DNA of 64,000 nucleotides from Indiicoccus explosivorum (lineage in GTDB: Bacteria; Bacillota; Bacilli; Bacillales_A; Planococcaceae): NCBI RefSeq assembly GCF_002167005.1, contig NZ_NHTN01000016.1:62001-126000 (forward strand), in the 5' to 3' direction. This document shows positions 1 through 7,924 of this stretch, piece by piece (within the stretch, counting starts at the first letter, position 1; each line of letters opens with the position of its first letter). The notes below the pieces were generated by a model. That model saw only the letters and a program-made list of their open reading frames with translations. It did no database searches and was not told the origin of the DNA. The position numbers and the translations under genes are program-made.

Positions 1-9
1 ACTGACGGA

Positions 10-1008
10 ATGGAACATTTCATGTTACAGCAGAAGCGGGTGGTCATTATCGGCGGAGGCACCGGACTGTCGACGCTCCTGCGCGGACTGAAAGACCTGG
101 ACCTGGACCTGACCGCCATCGTAACGGTAGCCGATGATGGCGGAAGCTCAGGACGGCTTACAAGCGCGCTTGATATCCCCGCGCCTGGGGATATCCGAAA
201 AGTGATTGCAGCCTTATCGGACGCCGAACCGCTTGTAGAAGAAATGTTCCAGTTCCGGTTCAGGAATTCGGTGGACTTGAAGGGTCACTCCCTCGGAAAC
301 CTCATGCTTGCAGCCTTGACGGAAATCACGGGTGATTTCGCACATGCCGTCAAGGAAATGAGCCGTGTCCTGAATATTAAAGGGACGGTCCTGCCTGCGG
401 CAAACCAGATTGTGACGCTTCATGCTGAAATGACGGACGGCACGGTGATCAGCGGGGAATCGAAAATTCCGGCAGGCCGGCAGCCCATAAAGCGGGTTTT
501 CATCGAACCGGACAGCGCAAGGGCTTTATGTGATTCGGTCGATGCAATCCACGCCGCGGATATCATTGTGATCGGACCGGGATCGCTCTATACGAGCATA
601 TTGCCGAATCTGCTCGTCACCGATATCCGGGAAGCGGTTCTCGCCTCGGCGGCAAAGAAATTGTACATCTGCAATTTAATGACCCAGGCGGGCGAAACTC
701 ATAATTATTCCTCAGCGGACCACGTGCGGGCGCTTTATGACCACGTCGGGGAAGCTTTTTTGGATGCGATCCTGCTCAATATCGCGGAACTGCCGCCGAA
801 GACCGCGGAACGGTACAAGCAGGAAAAAGCCGCTCCTGTGCTGTTCGATGTCGAACGGCTTCAAAAGTTAGGTTTGGAAGTGTACAGGGAAGACATCGCT
901 TCTGTCCAGCAAGGATCCGTCAGACATGAACCGAGGAAAGTAGCGGAATGGCTGTATCGCTATGCAAGCGGCCGGCCAGCCAAGGATAGCGGTGCGAAAC
1001 GCCCATAG
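10..1008 (+). CDS. yvcK: YvcK/GlmR-type UDP-sugar-binding regulatory protein
   Basis: Member of the CofD/YvcK fold family. In B. subtilis YvcK (GlmR) binds UDP-N-acetylglucosamine, is needed for growth on gluconeogenic carbon sources and helps steer carbon into cell-wall precursors. The N-terminus has the glycine-rich nucleotide-binding loop [12 protein letters not shown] and then [12 protein letters not shown], both diagnostic. The middle has [14 protein letters not shown], also typical. Length of 332 residues fits the family. A second in-frame ATG at 22 would remove four residues; the ribosome-binding site is at or before the window edge, so the start is uncertain. The next gene, whiA, follows after 20 bases, the usual yvcJ-yvcK-whiA-crh operon order. 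Confidence 0.93.
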   Translation: MEHFMLQQKRVVIIGGGTGLSTLLRGLKDLDLDLTAIVTVADDGGSSGRLTSALDIPAPGDIRKVIAALSDAEPLVEEMFQFRFRNSVDLKGHSLGNLMLAALTEITGDFAHAVKEMSRVLNIKGTVLPAANQIVTLHAEMTDGTVISGESKIPAGRQPIKRVFIEPDSARALCDSVDAIHAADIIVIGPGSLYTSILPNLLVTDIREAVLASAAKKLYICNLMTQAGETHNYSSADHVRALYDHVGEAFLDAILLNIAELPPKTAERYKQEKAAPVLFDVERLQKLGLEVYREDIASVQQGSVRHEPRKVAEWLYRYASGRPAKDSGAKRP

Positions 1009-1028
1009 AGAATAAAGGGGGGGAAGGA

Positions 1029-1976
1029 ATGTCGTTTGCTTCTGAAACAAAAAAAGAACTGACACAAGTGGAAGCAGATGATTGCTGCGGAAGAGCTGAA
1101 CTTTCAGCTATGATCCAGATGAATGGTGTCCTGTCATTTACGAACCGGAAAATGACGCTGGATATCCAGACGGAAAACGCAGCCATCGCGCGGCGGATTT
1201 ATACATTTCTGAAACGCTTTTATCCGTACAGTGTAGAGTTATTGGTCCGGAAGAAGATGCGGCTGAAAAAGAACAACGTCTATATCTGCCGTCTTCGTGA
1301 AGGGGTCAAAGGCATCCTCGAAGACCTCGGCATCTTATCCGATGAATTCGGATTCCGGCATACCATTGATGAAAAACTGGTGAAGAACAAATGCTGCAAA
1401 CGGGCCTACTTGAGAGGGGCGTTTCTGGCAGGAGGTTCGGTGAACAATCCGGAGACTTCCTCCTATCACTTGGAGATTTACACGTTATACCGCGAGCACG
1501 CAGAAGCGCTGGCTGATTTGATGAATGTATTCAGTCTGAATTCGAAGACCATTGAACGCAAGAAAGGATATGTCACTTATTTGAAAGAAGCGGAAAAAAT
1601 CGCGGATTTCCTGAGTGTCGCAGGCGCGCATATGGCGCTCCTGAAGTTCGAGGATGTACGGATCGTGCGGGATATGCGCAACAGCGTCAACAGGCTTGTA
1701 AACTGCGAGACCGCCAATTTAAATAAAACCATCGGGGCGGCATTGAGACAAGTCGAAAATATCCGCTATATCGATGATACAGTCGGAATCGACCAGCTGC
1801 CGGAAAAGCTTCGGGAAATAGCGAGGCTCCGGGTCGAGTACCAGGATGTGACGCTGAAAGAGCTCGGCGAAATGGTGTCGGCAGGAGCGGTCAGCAAGTC
1901 AGGCGTCAATCACCGGCTGAGAAAAATCGACGAAATCGCGGAAGCGCTGAAACGGGGAGAGCCCATCCGCAGGTAA
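1029..1976 (+). CDS. whiA: WhiA, sporulation/cell-division DNA-binding protein
   Basis: WhiA combines a degenerate LAGLIDADG homing-endonuclease-like domain with a C-terminal helix-turn-helix. It acts in chromosome segregation and division in Bacillus and in sporulation septation in Streptomyces. The start [11 protein letters not shown] and the motif [14 protein letters not shown] (around residues 130-145) are family signatures. The C-terminal part reads [20 protein letters not shown], the expected helix-turn-helix. Length of 315 is normal. GGGAAGGA lies just before the ATG. It follows yvcK and precedes crh, as in B. subtilis. Confidence 0.95.
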   Translation: MSFASETKKELTQVEADDCCGRAELSAMIQMNGVLSFTNRKMTLDIQTENAAIARRIYTFLKRFYPYSVELLVRKKMRLKKNNVYICRLREGVKGILEDLGILSDEFGFRHTIDEKLVKNKCCKRAYLRGAFLAGGSVNNPETSSYHLEIYTLYREHAEALADLMNVFSLNSKTIERKKGYVTYLKEAEKIADFLSVAGAHMALLKFEDVRIVRDMRNSVNRLVNCETANLNKTIGAALRQVENIRYIDDTVGIDQLPEKLREIARLRVEYQDVTLKELGEMVSAGAVSKSGVNHRLRKIDEIAEALKRGEPIRR

Positions 1977-2041
1977 GGACAGGCTTTTCATTCGCCGGAA
2001 ACTCGGCTATGATTGAAGTATCGTGCCAAGGAGGCTTTGGA

Positions 2042-2299
2042 ATGACAGAAAAACGAGTGACAGTTCAATTGAAAACCGGTCTGCAGGCCAGGCAGGCAGC
2101 GCTGTTCGTCCAGGAAGCGAACCGCTACAGTGCAGATGTTTACCTGGAGAAAGACGACAAGAAAGTGAATGCGAAAAGCATCATGGGCATCATGAGTCTG
2201 GCAATCGGCAGAGGGACAGACGTTGTAATTTCTGCAGATGGGACAGATGAGGAATCAGCAGTAGAAGGGCTGGCCGCGCTGGTCGAAAATGATGCCTGA
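2042..2299 (+). CDS. crh: Crh, catabolite-repression HPr-like protein
   Basis: 85-residue HPr paralogue. The start at 2042 is chosen because AAGGAGG lies just upstream, although the frame stays open from 2009. HPr of the phosphotransferase system has His15; here that position is Gln15 (KTGLQARQ), which makes it Crh and not ptsH. Ser46 in NAKSIMG, the HPr kinase/phosphorylase site, is present. In B. subtilis Ser46-phosphorylated Crh is a co-repressor for CcpA. It is the last gene of the yvcK-whiA-crh run and is followed by a strong terminator. Confidence 0.93.
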   Translation: MTEKRVTVQLKTGLQARQAALFVQEANRYSADVYLEKDDKKVNAKSIMGIMSLAIGRGTDVVISADGTDEESAVEGLAALVENDA

Positions 2300-2309
2300 A
2301 CAGAAAAAA

Positions 2310-2341
2310 ACCGGAAGCGGTCCAGCCGCTTCCGGTTTTTT
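2310..2341. terminator. Bidirectional Rho-independent terminator between crh and clpP
   Basis: Perfect 11-bp stem (2310-2320 with 2326-2336), 5-base loop, A-run on the left and T-run on the right. It lies between convergent crh and clpP and can serve both strands. Confidence 0.9.
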
Positions 2342-2342
2342 C

Positions 2343-2942
2343 TTATTTGCCTTCGTTCAGTTTGTTACGGGTGATGATCTGGTCGACCAAGCCGTAGTCA
2401 AGAGCGCGTTCAGCTGTCATGAAGTTATCGCGATCCGTATCGCGGGAAATGACTTCCAGCGGCTGACCTGTACGTTCGGACAGGATCTGGTTAAGCTTTT
2501 CACGAAGGAACAAAATCCGTTTCGCGGCGATCTCTATTTCTGTCGCCTGTCCTTGAGCGCCGCCGAGCGGCTGGTGAATCATAACTTCCGCATTCGGCAG
2601 GGCATACCGTTTCCCTTTCGTGCCGGCTGCCAGAAGGAACGCTCCCATCGATGCAGCCATGCCGATGCAGATCGTCTGCACGTCAGGGCGGATGAATTGC
2701 ATCGTATCATAAATTGCCATACCTGCGGTGATGCTCCCGCCAGGGCTGTTGATGTATATGGAGATATCTTTCTCCGGATCTTCCGCTTCGAGGAACAGAA
2801 GCTGCGCGACAATCGAGTTCGCCACGTTGTCATCGATTCCGCTGCCGAGCATGATCACCCGGTCCTTCAACAGGCGGGAATAAATGTCGTAAGCGCGTTC
2901 TCCGCGGCTTGTCTGTTCAATTACTGTAGGAATTAAGTTCAT
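2343..2942 (-). CDS. clpP: ClpP, ATP-dependent Clp protease proteolytic subunit
   Basis: Serine peptidase of family S14 that forms the tetradecameric chamber working with ClpX and ClpC in protein quality control. The catalytic triad falls at the canonical numbers: Ser98 in GMAASMGA, His123 in MIHQP and Asp172 in RDTDRDNF. The N-terminus [20 protein letters not shown] and length of 199 are typical. GAGGAGG precedes the ATG. The promoter region has a CtsR-type operator, so heat-shock control is likely. The tRNA-Arg gene is divergent upstream, as in B. subtilis. Confidence 0.97.
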   Translation of the reverse strand: MNLIPTVIEQTSRGERAYDIYSRLLKDRVIMLGSGIDDNVANSIVAQLLFLEAEDPEKDISIYINSPGGSITAGMAIYDTMQFIRPDVQTICIGMAASMGAFLLAAGTKGKRYALPNAEVMIHQPLGGAQGQATEIEIAAKRILFLREKLNQILSERTGQPLEVISRDTDRDNFMTAERALDYGLVDQIITRNKLNEGK

Positions 2943-3011
2943 GGACGTTAGCCTCCTCGGTTAATGGGTAGTGTGTCATTTACATCGCTGATGCGTCTCA
3001 GCTGTAATTTC

Positions 3012-3042
3012 ATCATACACAGGAACGTCAATGAAGGTCAAA
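3012..3042 (-). promoter_or_regulatory. clpP promoter overlapped by a CtsR operator
   Basis: Read on the minus strand: -35 TTGACC (3036-3041), 18-bp spacer, -10 TATGAT (3012-3017). On the plus strand 3026-3042 reads CGTCAAT-GAA-GGTCAAA, a 7-3-7 direct repeat matching the CtsR consensus (A/G)GTCAAA-NAN-(A/G)GTCAAA in 5 of 7 and 7 of 7 positions, with the central A kept. It covers the -35, so repression by blocking polymerase is plausible. That CtsR binds is inferred. Confidence 0.75.
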
Positions 3043-3066
3043 TCAAATGATTTTCTAAATTACCTC

Positions 3067-3095
3067 TTGCAAAATCCAGACTTCCTTTATATAAT
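3067..3095 (+). promoter_or_regulatory. Sigma-A promoter for tRNA-Arg
   Basis: TTGCAA (3067-3072), 17-bp spacer, TATAAT (3090-3095). The tRNA starts 22 bases after the -10. Confidence 0.8.
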
Positions 3096-3116
3096 GGAAA
3101 AGTCGTTAAGAGACAG

Positions 3117-3188
3117 GCCCTCGTGGTGTAATGGATAACACGTAAGATTCCGGTTCTTGAGATGGGGGTTCGATTCCCTCCGAGGGTA
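3117..3188 (+). tRNA. tRNA-Arg (anticodon CCG)
   Basis: Full cloverleaf: acceptor arm 3117-3123 with 3181-3187 (one G-T wobble), D arm GTGT/ACAC, anticodon arm TAAGA/TCTTG with anticodon loop TTCCGGT (CCG, reads CGG), T arm with TTCGATT loop, discriminator A at 3188. The terminal CCA is not encoded and must be added afterwards. A lone tRNA-Arg(CCG) beside clpP also occurs in B. subtilis. Confidence 0.95.
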
Positions 3189-3193
3189 TACCG

Positions 3194-3231
3194 AGAGCGC
3201 TTTTCCGTCAGTCGGAACAGCGCTCTTTTTC
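3194..3231 (+). terminator. Terminator of tRNA-Arg
   Basis: Stem AGAGCGC (3194-3200) with GCGCTCT (3220-3226), an inner TTCCG/CGGAA stem and a T-run. Confidence 0.85.
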
Positions 3232-3355
3232 TTTACCTTTCACAATTCCCCGATTTGGAACAGACTGTCGGTATCGGCAGCTTTCCGTCACGGAGAAGCA
3301 TATTGAATCTTCTTCCGGTGCAAAAAATCAGTGAAGTGATTAAGGAGGAAATGGA

Positions 3356-3586
3356 ATGCTGACTTTTTATTCGCGGAAAAACTGCCCGCTCTGTGAGGAA
3401 GCGAAACGGATGCTCGAGCTGGTGAAAGAAGATTTTTCGGTGGATTATCAAGAGATCGACATCGAATCCGATGATGTCCTGAACGGGAAATTTATGCTGA
3501 TGATTCCGGTGGTTGCCCGGGAAGACGAAGTGCTGCTGTACGGGAACATCGGCTATGCTGACTTGATAGAAGCGCTTGATCTGTGA
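3356..3586 (+). CDS. Glutaredoxin-like thioredoxin-fold protein
   Basis: 76 residues with a CPLC redox motif at residues 10-13 (YSRKNCPLCEEA), followed by a compact thioredoxin fold including the cis-proline motif IPVV. It belongs to the glutaredoxin-like (DUF836-type) family, thought to act as a small thiol-disulfide oxidoreductase; the substrate is unknown. AAGGAGG precedes the ATG. It stands between the tRNA terminator and its own terminator, so it is probably monocistronic. Confidence 0.8.
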   Translation: MLTFYSRKNCPLCEEAKRMLELVKEDFSVDYQEIDIESDDVLNGKFMLMIPVVAREDEVLLYGNIGYADLIEALDL

Positions 3587-3679
3587 GCTGTCCGCAATCA
3601 TGCGGATTAAATATGGCGGCAGGAGCAGATCGGGCCTGATATAAGCTCATCCATATATTTTACTGTTTTTTGGATTTGA

Positions 3680-3709
3680 AGAGCGCTTCTGCTGAAGTGC
3701 TCTTTTTTA
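3680..3709 (+). terminator. Terminator after the glutaredoxin-like gene
   Basis: Stem AGAGCGCTTC (3680-3689) with GAAGTGCTCT (3694-3703), then a T-run. It isolates the cggR promoter from upstream transcription. Confidence 0.85.
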
Positions 3710-3710
3710 T

Positions 3711-3783
3711 TTGCATTTTATCCGGAAAATCAGTAGACTGAAAGTGTTGGGACAGAATTTATTGTGATGGGACAAAAAATGTC
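3711..3783 (+). promoter_or_regulatory. cggR-gapA promoter and CggR operator
   Basis: Candidate -35 TTGCAT (3711-3716), 17-bp spacer, -10 TAGACT (3734-3739). Immediately downstream, 3748-3783 reads TGGGAC-N6-TATT-N4-TGGGAC-N6-TGTC. This fits the B. subtilis CggR operator layout CGGGAC-N6-TGTC-N4-CGGGAC-N6-TGTC in spacing and nearly in sequence, in the expected place between promoter and cggR start. CggR should repress in the absence of fructose-1,6-bisphosphate. Confidence 0.85.
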
Positions 3784-3802
3784 CAAGAGACGGAGTGATG
3801 CG

Positions 3803-4870
3803 ATGAATCCTGTAGTGGATGCACAGCAGAAATTACTTCCGGAAATGGCGGAGCTGCTAAAAACCCGTTATTCGATTCTGAACACGATCCAGATGGAAGG
3901 ACCGATCGGCAGGCGGACACTGAGTGAACTCGTCCATTTGACCGAGCGTGATATCCGGCGGGAAACGGATGTTCTGAGAAGCCAGAACTTGCTGTATACC
4001 CGGAGCGGGGGCATGGCGGTGTCGTCAGAAGGAGCGGAAGTCCTCAGCCGTCTGAAAGAAACAATGAAGCAATGGAGCGGTTTGTCTGAACTGGAGGAAG
4101 AATTGGGTGCGCTGCTCGGCATTAAGCGGGTGGTGATCGCTGCTCAGGACAGTGATGAAATCCCTTCTGTCAAGACAGCGATCGGCCGTGAAGCCGCCCG
4201 GTATTTGGAGAAGCAGTTTCCTTCGCATAAAAGGGTTGCTGTTACTGGCGGAAGCACTGTCGCTTCGATAGCGGAAGGGCTGGAAATCGAGAAGCCGGAC
4301 CCGCGACTCGAATTCGTCGCCGCCAGGGGCGGGCTCGGCGAGGATGTGCTGCATCAGGCGAACACCATCGCTTCGGCATTTGCAAAAAAAACCGGCGGGA
4401 CCTGCCGGACTCTCTACCTGCCCGACCGGCTGAGCAAGGAAGCGTACGAGCTGATGACACGGGAACCGTTCATCCAGGAGATGACCGAGCTGTATAACAC
4501 GGCAGAGATTGTCATCCACGGAATCGGAGACGCCGGGGAAATGGCGGCCCGCAGGGAATCGACTCCGGAAGAACTTGAACGGATCGGAAACGGCGGCGCG
4601 GTCGGTGAAGCCTTCGGATACTATTTCGATGAGTCAGGACAAGCTGTTTACAGAATCCGGACGGTGGGTATTCAATTGGGACAGCTTGAAAAAGTTCCTG
4701 TCATTCTGGCGGCTGCCGGGGGCCGATCAAAAGCCAAAGCGATTCTGTCCTATTTAAAGCACGCGCCTAAGCAGACCGTCCTGTTTACGGATGAAGGAGC
4801 TGCCAAGGCAATGATAAAAAATTCGCAAACAAATGGAGGAAAATTACATGACTTTGAAATTAGCGATTAA
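3803..4870 (+). CDS. cggR: CggR, central glycolytic genes repressor
   Basis: SorC/DeoR-family repressor of the gapA operon, inactivated by fructose-1,6-bisphosphate. The N-terminal helix-turn-helix region includes PIGRRTLSELVHLTERDIR. The sugar-phosphate-binding domain has VAVTGGSTVASIAEG, AARGGLGEDV and a final TDEGAAKAM, all family features. The start is set at 3803 (GGAG at 3792-3795). The frame is open back to a GTG at 3764, but that would translate the operator, so it is rejected. The 3' end overlaps gapA by 23 bases. Confidence 0.93.
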   Translation: MNPVVDAQQKLLPEMAELLKTRYSILNTIQMEGPIGRRTLSELVHLTERDIRRETDVLRSQNLLYTRSGGMAVSSEGAEVLSRLKETMKQWSGLSELEEELGALLGIKRVVIAAQDSDEIPSVKTAIGREAARYLEKQFPSHKRVAVTGGSTVASIAEGLEIEKPDPRLEFVAARGGLGEDVLHQANTIASAFAKKTGGTCRTLYLPDRLSKEAYELMTREPFIQEMTELYNTAEIVIHGIGDAGEMAARRESTPEELERIGNGGAVGEAFGYYFDESGQAVYRIRTVGIQLGQLEKVPVILAAAGGRSKAKAILSYLKHAPKQTVLFTDEGAAKAMIKNSQTNGGKLHDFEISD

Positions 4871-5852
4871 TGGTTTCGGAAGAATCGGACGTCTCGTATT
4901 CCGGAATGCCATGATGCATGACGAAATAGAAGTTGTAGCGGTCAATGACCTGACGGACGCCAAAATGCTGGCACATCTGCTGAAATATGACTCTTCACAC
5001 GGCACGTATAACGTGGAAGTTTCCGCCGACAACGGCGACATCATTGTCGACGGGAAGCGGATCCGGGTTTATTCCGAAAAGAATCCCGCGGAAATCCCTT
5101 GGAAGGACCATGCCGTGGATGTTGTTGTCGAGTCCACCGGACGCTTTACCGACAAAGAATCCGCATCCAAACACCTTGAAGCGGGCGCGAAGAAAGTCAT
5201 CATTTCCGCACCTTCGAAAGACGCGAAAATGATCGTTATGGGCGTCAATGATGATTCCTACAATCCGGAAGAAACAGACGTCATCTCGAACGCATCTTGC
5301 ACGACGAATGGTCTTGCAGGCATCGCGAAAGTGCTGGACAGCGAGTTTGGCATCAATCGCGCGATCATGACGACGATCCATTCATACACGAACGACCAGA
5401 TCCTGCTGGATTCACCGCATAAAGACTACCGGCGCGCACGTTCCGCAGCTCTTTCGATGATTCCGACAACGACAGGCGCAGCTTCAGCCGTCGGCAAAGT
5501 GCTGCCGCAGCTGCAAGGCAAACTCGATGGCATGGCAATCCGCGTGCCGACGCCGAACGTATCGCTGATCGACCTGACAGCGGAACTCGACAAGGATGTA
5601 ACAGCTGAAGACGTGAACAACGCGCTGAAAAAAGCATCTGAAAACGAGCTGAAAGGTTACCTCGATTACAGCGACCTGCCGCTTGTGTCGACCGATTACA
5701 ACGGCAATCCGGCATCGTCTACAGTCGACGGACAGTCGACGATGGTCCTTGAAGACCGGATGGTGAAAGTGCTGTCCTGGTATGACAACGAAATGGGTTA
5801 TTCTGCCCGCTGTATCGACCTTGCGCTGCTGATGTACAATAAAGGACTGTGA
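4848..5852 (+). CDS. gapA: GapA, glyceraldehyde-3-phosphate dehydrogenase (NAD, glycolytic)
   Basis: Oxidises glyceraldehyde-3-phosphate to 1,3-bisphosphoglycerate. Rossmann motif INGFGRIGR; Asp34 in AVNDLTD indicates NAD preference; catalytic Cys151 in SNASCTTN and His178 in TTIHSYTND. 334 residues is normal. The start at 4848 has GGAGGA 9 bases upstream, which lies inside cggR. The residue after CTTN is Gly155 where most family members have a second cysteine (CTTNC); the catalytic cysteine itself is intact. Its place after cggR makes it the glycolytic GapA, not GapB. Confidence 0.96.
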   Translation: MTLKLAINGFGRIGRLVFRNAMMHDEIEVVAVNDLTDAKMLAHLLKYDSSHGTYNVEVSADNGDIIVDGKRIRVYSEKNPAEIPWKDHAVDVVVESTGRFTDKESASKHLEAGAKKVIISAPSKDAKMIVMGVNDDSYNPEETDVISNASCTTNGLAGIAKVLDSEFGINRAIMTTIHSYTNDQILLDSPHKDYRRARSAALSMIPTTTGAASAVGKVLPQLQGKLDGMAIRVPTPNVSLIDLTAELDKDVTAEDVNNALKKASENELKGYLDYSDLPLVSTDYNGNPASSTVDGQSTMVLEDRMVKVLSWYDNEMGYSARCIDLALLMYNKGL

Positions 5853-5863
5853 ACCGGCAAATC

Positions 5864-5933
5864 TTAGCGTTCACCAGTCGGAACCTCTATAATGGAAGAG
5901 GGTAAAGAGAGCAGGGAGATACCCCTGCTCTTT
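5864..5933 (+). promoter_or_regulatory. Internal promoter candidate and hairpin between gapA and pgk
   Basis: A clear -10 TATAAT (5888-5893) with a weak -35 TTAGCG (5864-5869, 18-bp spacer). Right after it, AGAGCAGGG (5908-5916) pairs with CCCTGCTCT (5923-5931), followed by TTATTTG. The hairpin could be a partial terminator of cggR-gapA readthrough or a 5' stabiliser of pgk mRNA. A separate promoter before pgk is known in B. subtilis. Confidence 0.55.
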
Positions 5934-5966
5934 ATTTGTCAGAAAAGCGAATGGAGGGGTTGGAGC

Positions 5967-7148
5967 ATGAATAAGAAGACGATGCGGGACGTTGAACTGA
6001 AAGGGAAACGGGTTTTCTGCCGGGTCGATTTCAATGTGCCGATGGAAGAGGGACGAATTACGGATGACACACGGATCCGGGCTGCCATTCCGACAATCAG
6101 CTATCTCACCGAACAAGGGGCAAAAGTCATTCTGGCCAGCCATCTCGGCCGTCCGAAGGGGCAAGTGAACGAAGAGATGCGCTTGACGGCGGCGGCACGG
6201 AGACTCAGTGAACTTCTCGGCAAGGAAGTCGCCAAGCTCGATGAGTCCACCGGAGAGAATGTCCGAAAATCCGCTGAACGAATGAAAGAAGGCGACATCA
6301 CACTGATCGAGAATGTCCGCTTCCATGCCGGGGAAGAGAAGAATGATCCGGAGCTGGCGAAAGAATTCGCTTCGTTTGCGGACGTCTTCGTCAATGACGC
6401 ATTCGGCGCAGCTCATCGGGCCCATGCCTCTACAGCTGGTATTGCGGAGCATCTGCCTTCTGTCGCCGGATTCCTGCTGGAAAAAGAGCTGGATGTCCTC
6501 GGCAAAGCGCTTTCCGATCCGGAAAGACCGTTCACTGCGGTGATCGGCGGTTCAAAAGTGAAGGATAAAATCGGCGTCATTGAAAACCTGCTTGAGAACG
6601 TCGATAACCTCCTGCTGGGCGGCGGTCTCACCTACACATTCAGCAAAGCGCAAGGGAAAGAAATCGGGAAATCGCTTCTGGAAGAAGATAAAATCGATCT
6701 GGCAAAGTCGTTCATCCGGAAGGCGGAAGAAAAAGGCGTCAAGCTCTATTTGCCGACCGATGTCGTCGTAGCCAGCGAGTTTTCGAAAGATGCAGAGACG
6801 AAGGTCGTCAGCGCGGATGAAATTCCATCAGACTGGATGGGACTCGACATCGGACCTCAAACCGCGGAAACATACAGCGACGTCATAAAAAATTCGAAAC
6901 TGATCATCTGGAACGGACCGATGGGCGTATTCGAAATGGAAAAATTCGAAAAGGGTACCCGCAAAGTCGCTGAAGCCATGGCGGAGACGGATGGCTATAC
7001 GATCATCGGCGGCGGGGATTCAGCTGCAGCGGCAGAGAAATTCGGCGTGGCGGACCGCATGGATCATGTATCCACAGGTGGCGGCGCATCCCTTGAATTT
7101 ATGGAAGGGAAAGAACTGCCGGGCGTCACTGCGCTGGACGATAAATGA
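5967..7148 (+). CDS. pgk: Pgk, phosphoglycerate kinase
   Basis: Transfers phosphate from 1,3-bisphosphoglycerate to ADP. Signatures: [13 protein letters not shown] (N-terminal substrate domain), [18 protein letters not shown] and the nucleotide-domain [13 protein letters not shown]. 393 residues from the ATG at 5967 matches the family; the longer open frame from 5892 would include the intergenic hairpin and is rejected. A GGAGGGG tract and a closer GGAG precede the start. tpiA follows after 14 bases. Confidence 0.96.
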   Translation: MNKKTMRDVELKGKRVFCRVDFNVPMEEGRITDDTRIRAAIPTISYLTEQGAKVILASHLGRPKGQVNEEMRLTAAARRLSELLGKEVAKLDESTGENVRKSAERMKEGDITLIENVRFHAGEEKNDPELAKEFASFADVFVNDAFGAAHRAHASTAGIAEHLPSVAGFLLEKELDVLGKALSDPERPFTAVIGGSKVKDKIGVIENLLENVDNLLLGGGLTYTFSKAQGKEIGKSLLEEDKIDLAKSFIRKAEEKGVKLYLPTDVVVASEFSKDAETKVVSADEIPSDWMGLDIGPQTAETYSDVIKNSKLIIWNGPMGVFEMEKFEKGTRKVAEAMAETDGYTIIGGGDSAAAAEKFGVADRMDHVSTGGGASLEFMEGKELPGVTALDDK

Positions 7149-7162
7149 AAGGGGAGTTTGCA

Positions 7163-7924
7163 TTGAGAAAACCGATTATCGCCGGGAACTGGAAGATGAA
7201 CAAAACGTTTACCGAAGCGAAAGAATTCACCGCAGAAGTAAAAGGGCTTGTGCCGGACAGCGAGAAAATGGAGTCGGTCATCTGTGCGCCGGCGCTGTTT
7301 CTGGAAGAGCTTGTTAATGAGTCGGACGGCTATGGACTGAAAATCGGCGCGCAGACGATGCATGAAGAAGAGTCCGGCGCTTTCACCGGTGAAATCAGTC
7401 CGGTTCAGCTGAAAGACCTTGGGGTGGAGTACGTCATCATCGGTCATTCAGAGCGCCGGCAGTACTTCAATGAGACGGACGAATCGGTAAACCGGAAAGT
7501 GAAATCAGCGCATGCGCACGGCCTCGTCCCGATCATATGTGTCGGAGAATCACTGGAAGAGCGTGAAAACGGGGAAACGAACGCAGTCGTTGAACGGCAG
7601 ACAGCTGCCGGACTCGAGGGGCTTTCAGCTGATGAAGTGAGCCGGACAGTCATCGCTTATGAGCCGATTTGGGCGATCGGCACGGGCAAAACGGCAACGA
7701 CCGAAGACGCCAACACGGTTTGCGGTGTGATCCGAGAAAAAATCGGAGAACTGACAGACGCTGCAACCGCGGGGAAAGTCCGGATCCAATACGGCGGAAG
7801 CGTCAAACCCGATAACATCGGTGAACTCCTTGGGATGGAGCATATCGATGGGGCACTTGTAGGCGGGGCAAGCCTGGAGGCCGGTTCCTTCCTGAAACTG
7901 CTGGAGGCCGGTTCGAATGAGTAA
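7163..7924 (+). CDS. tpiA: TpiA, triose-phosphate isomerase
   Basis: Interconverts dihydroxyacetone phosphate and glyceraldehyde-3-phosphate. Family start [12 protein letters not shown] with the catalytic lysine, electrophile His95 in IIGHSERR, catalytic Glu167 in [11 protein letters not shown], and the loop YGGSVKPDN. The start is TTG at 7163, behind AAAGGGGAG with 6-base spacing; it gives the usual N-terminus and 253 residues. The stop overlaps the gpmI start by 8 bases, which suggests translational coupling. Confidence 0.95.
   Translation: MRKPIIAGNWKMNKTFTEAKEFTAEVKGLVPDSEKMESVICAPALFLEELVNESDGYGLKIGAQTMHEEESGAFTGEISPVQLKDLGVEYVIIGHSERRQYFNETDESVNRKVKSAHAHGLVPIICVGESLEERENGETNAVVERQTAAGLEGLSADEVSRTVIAYEPIWAIGTGKTATTEDANTVCGVIREKIGELTDAATAGKVRIQYGGSVKPDNIGELLGMEHIDGALVGGASLEAGSFLKLLEAGSNE

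Noticed and set aside
2289-2936. 215-residue frame on the plus strand opposite clpP
   Set aside because: It is the antisense shadow of clpP, whose catalytic triad is complete; the frame starts inside crh and has no ribosome-binding site.
3764-3802. Earlier GTG/ATG starts for cggR
   Set aside because: They fall inside the CggR operator and lack a ribosome-binding site; 3803 fits the family start.
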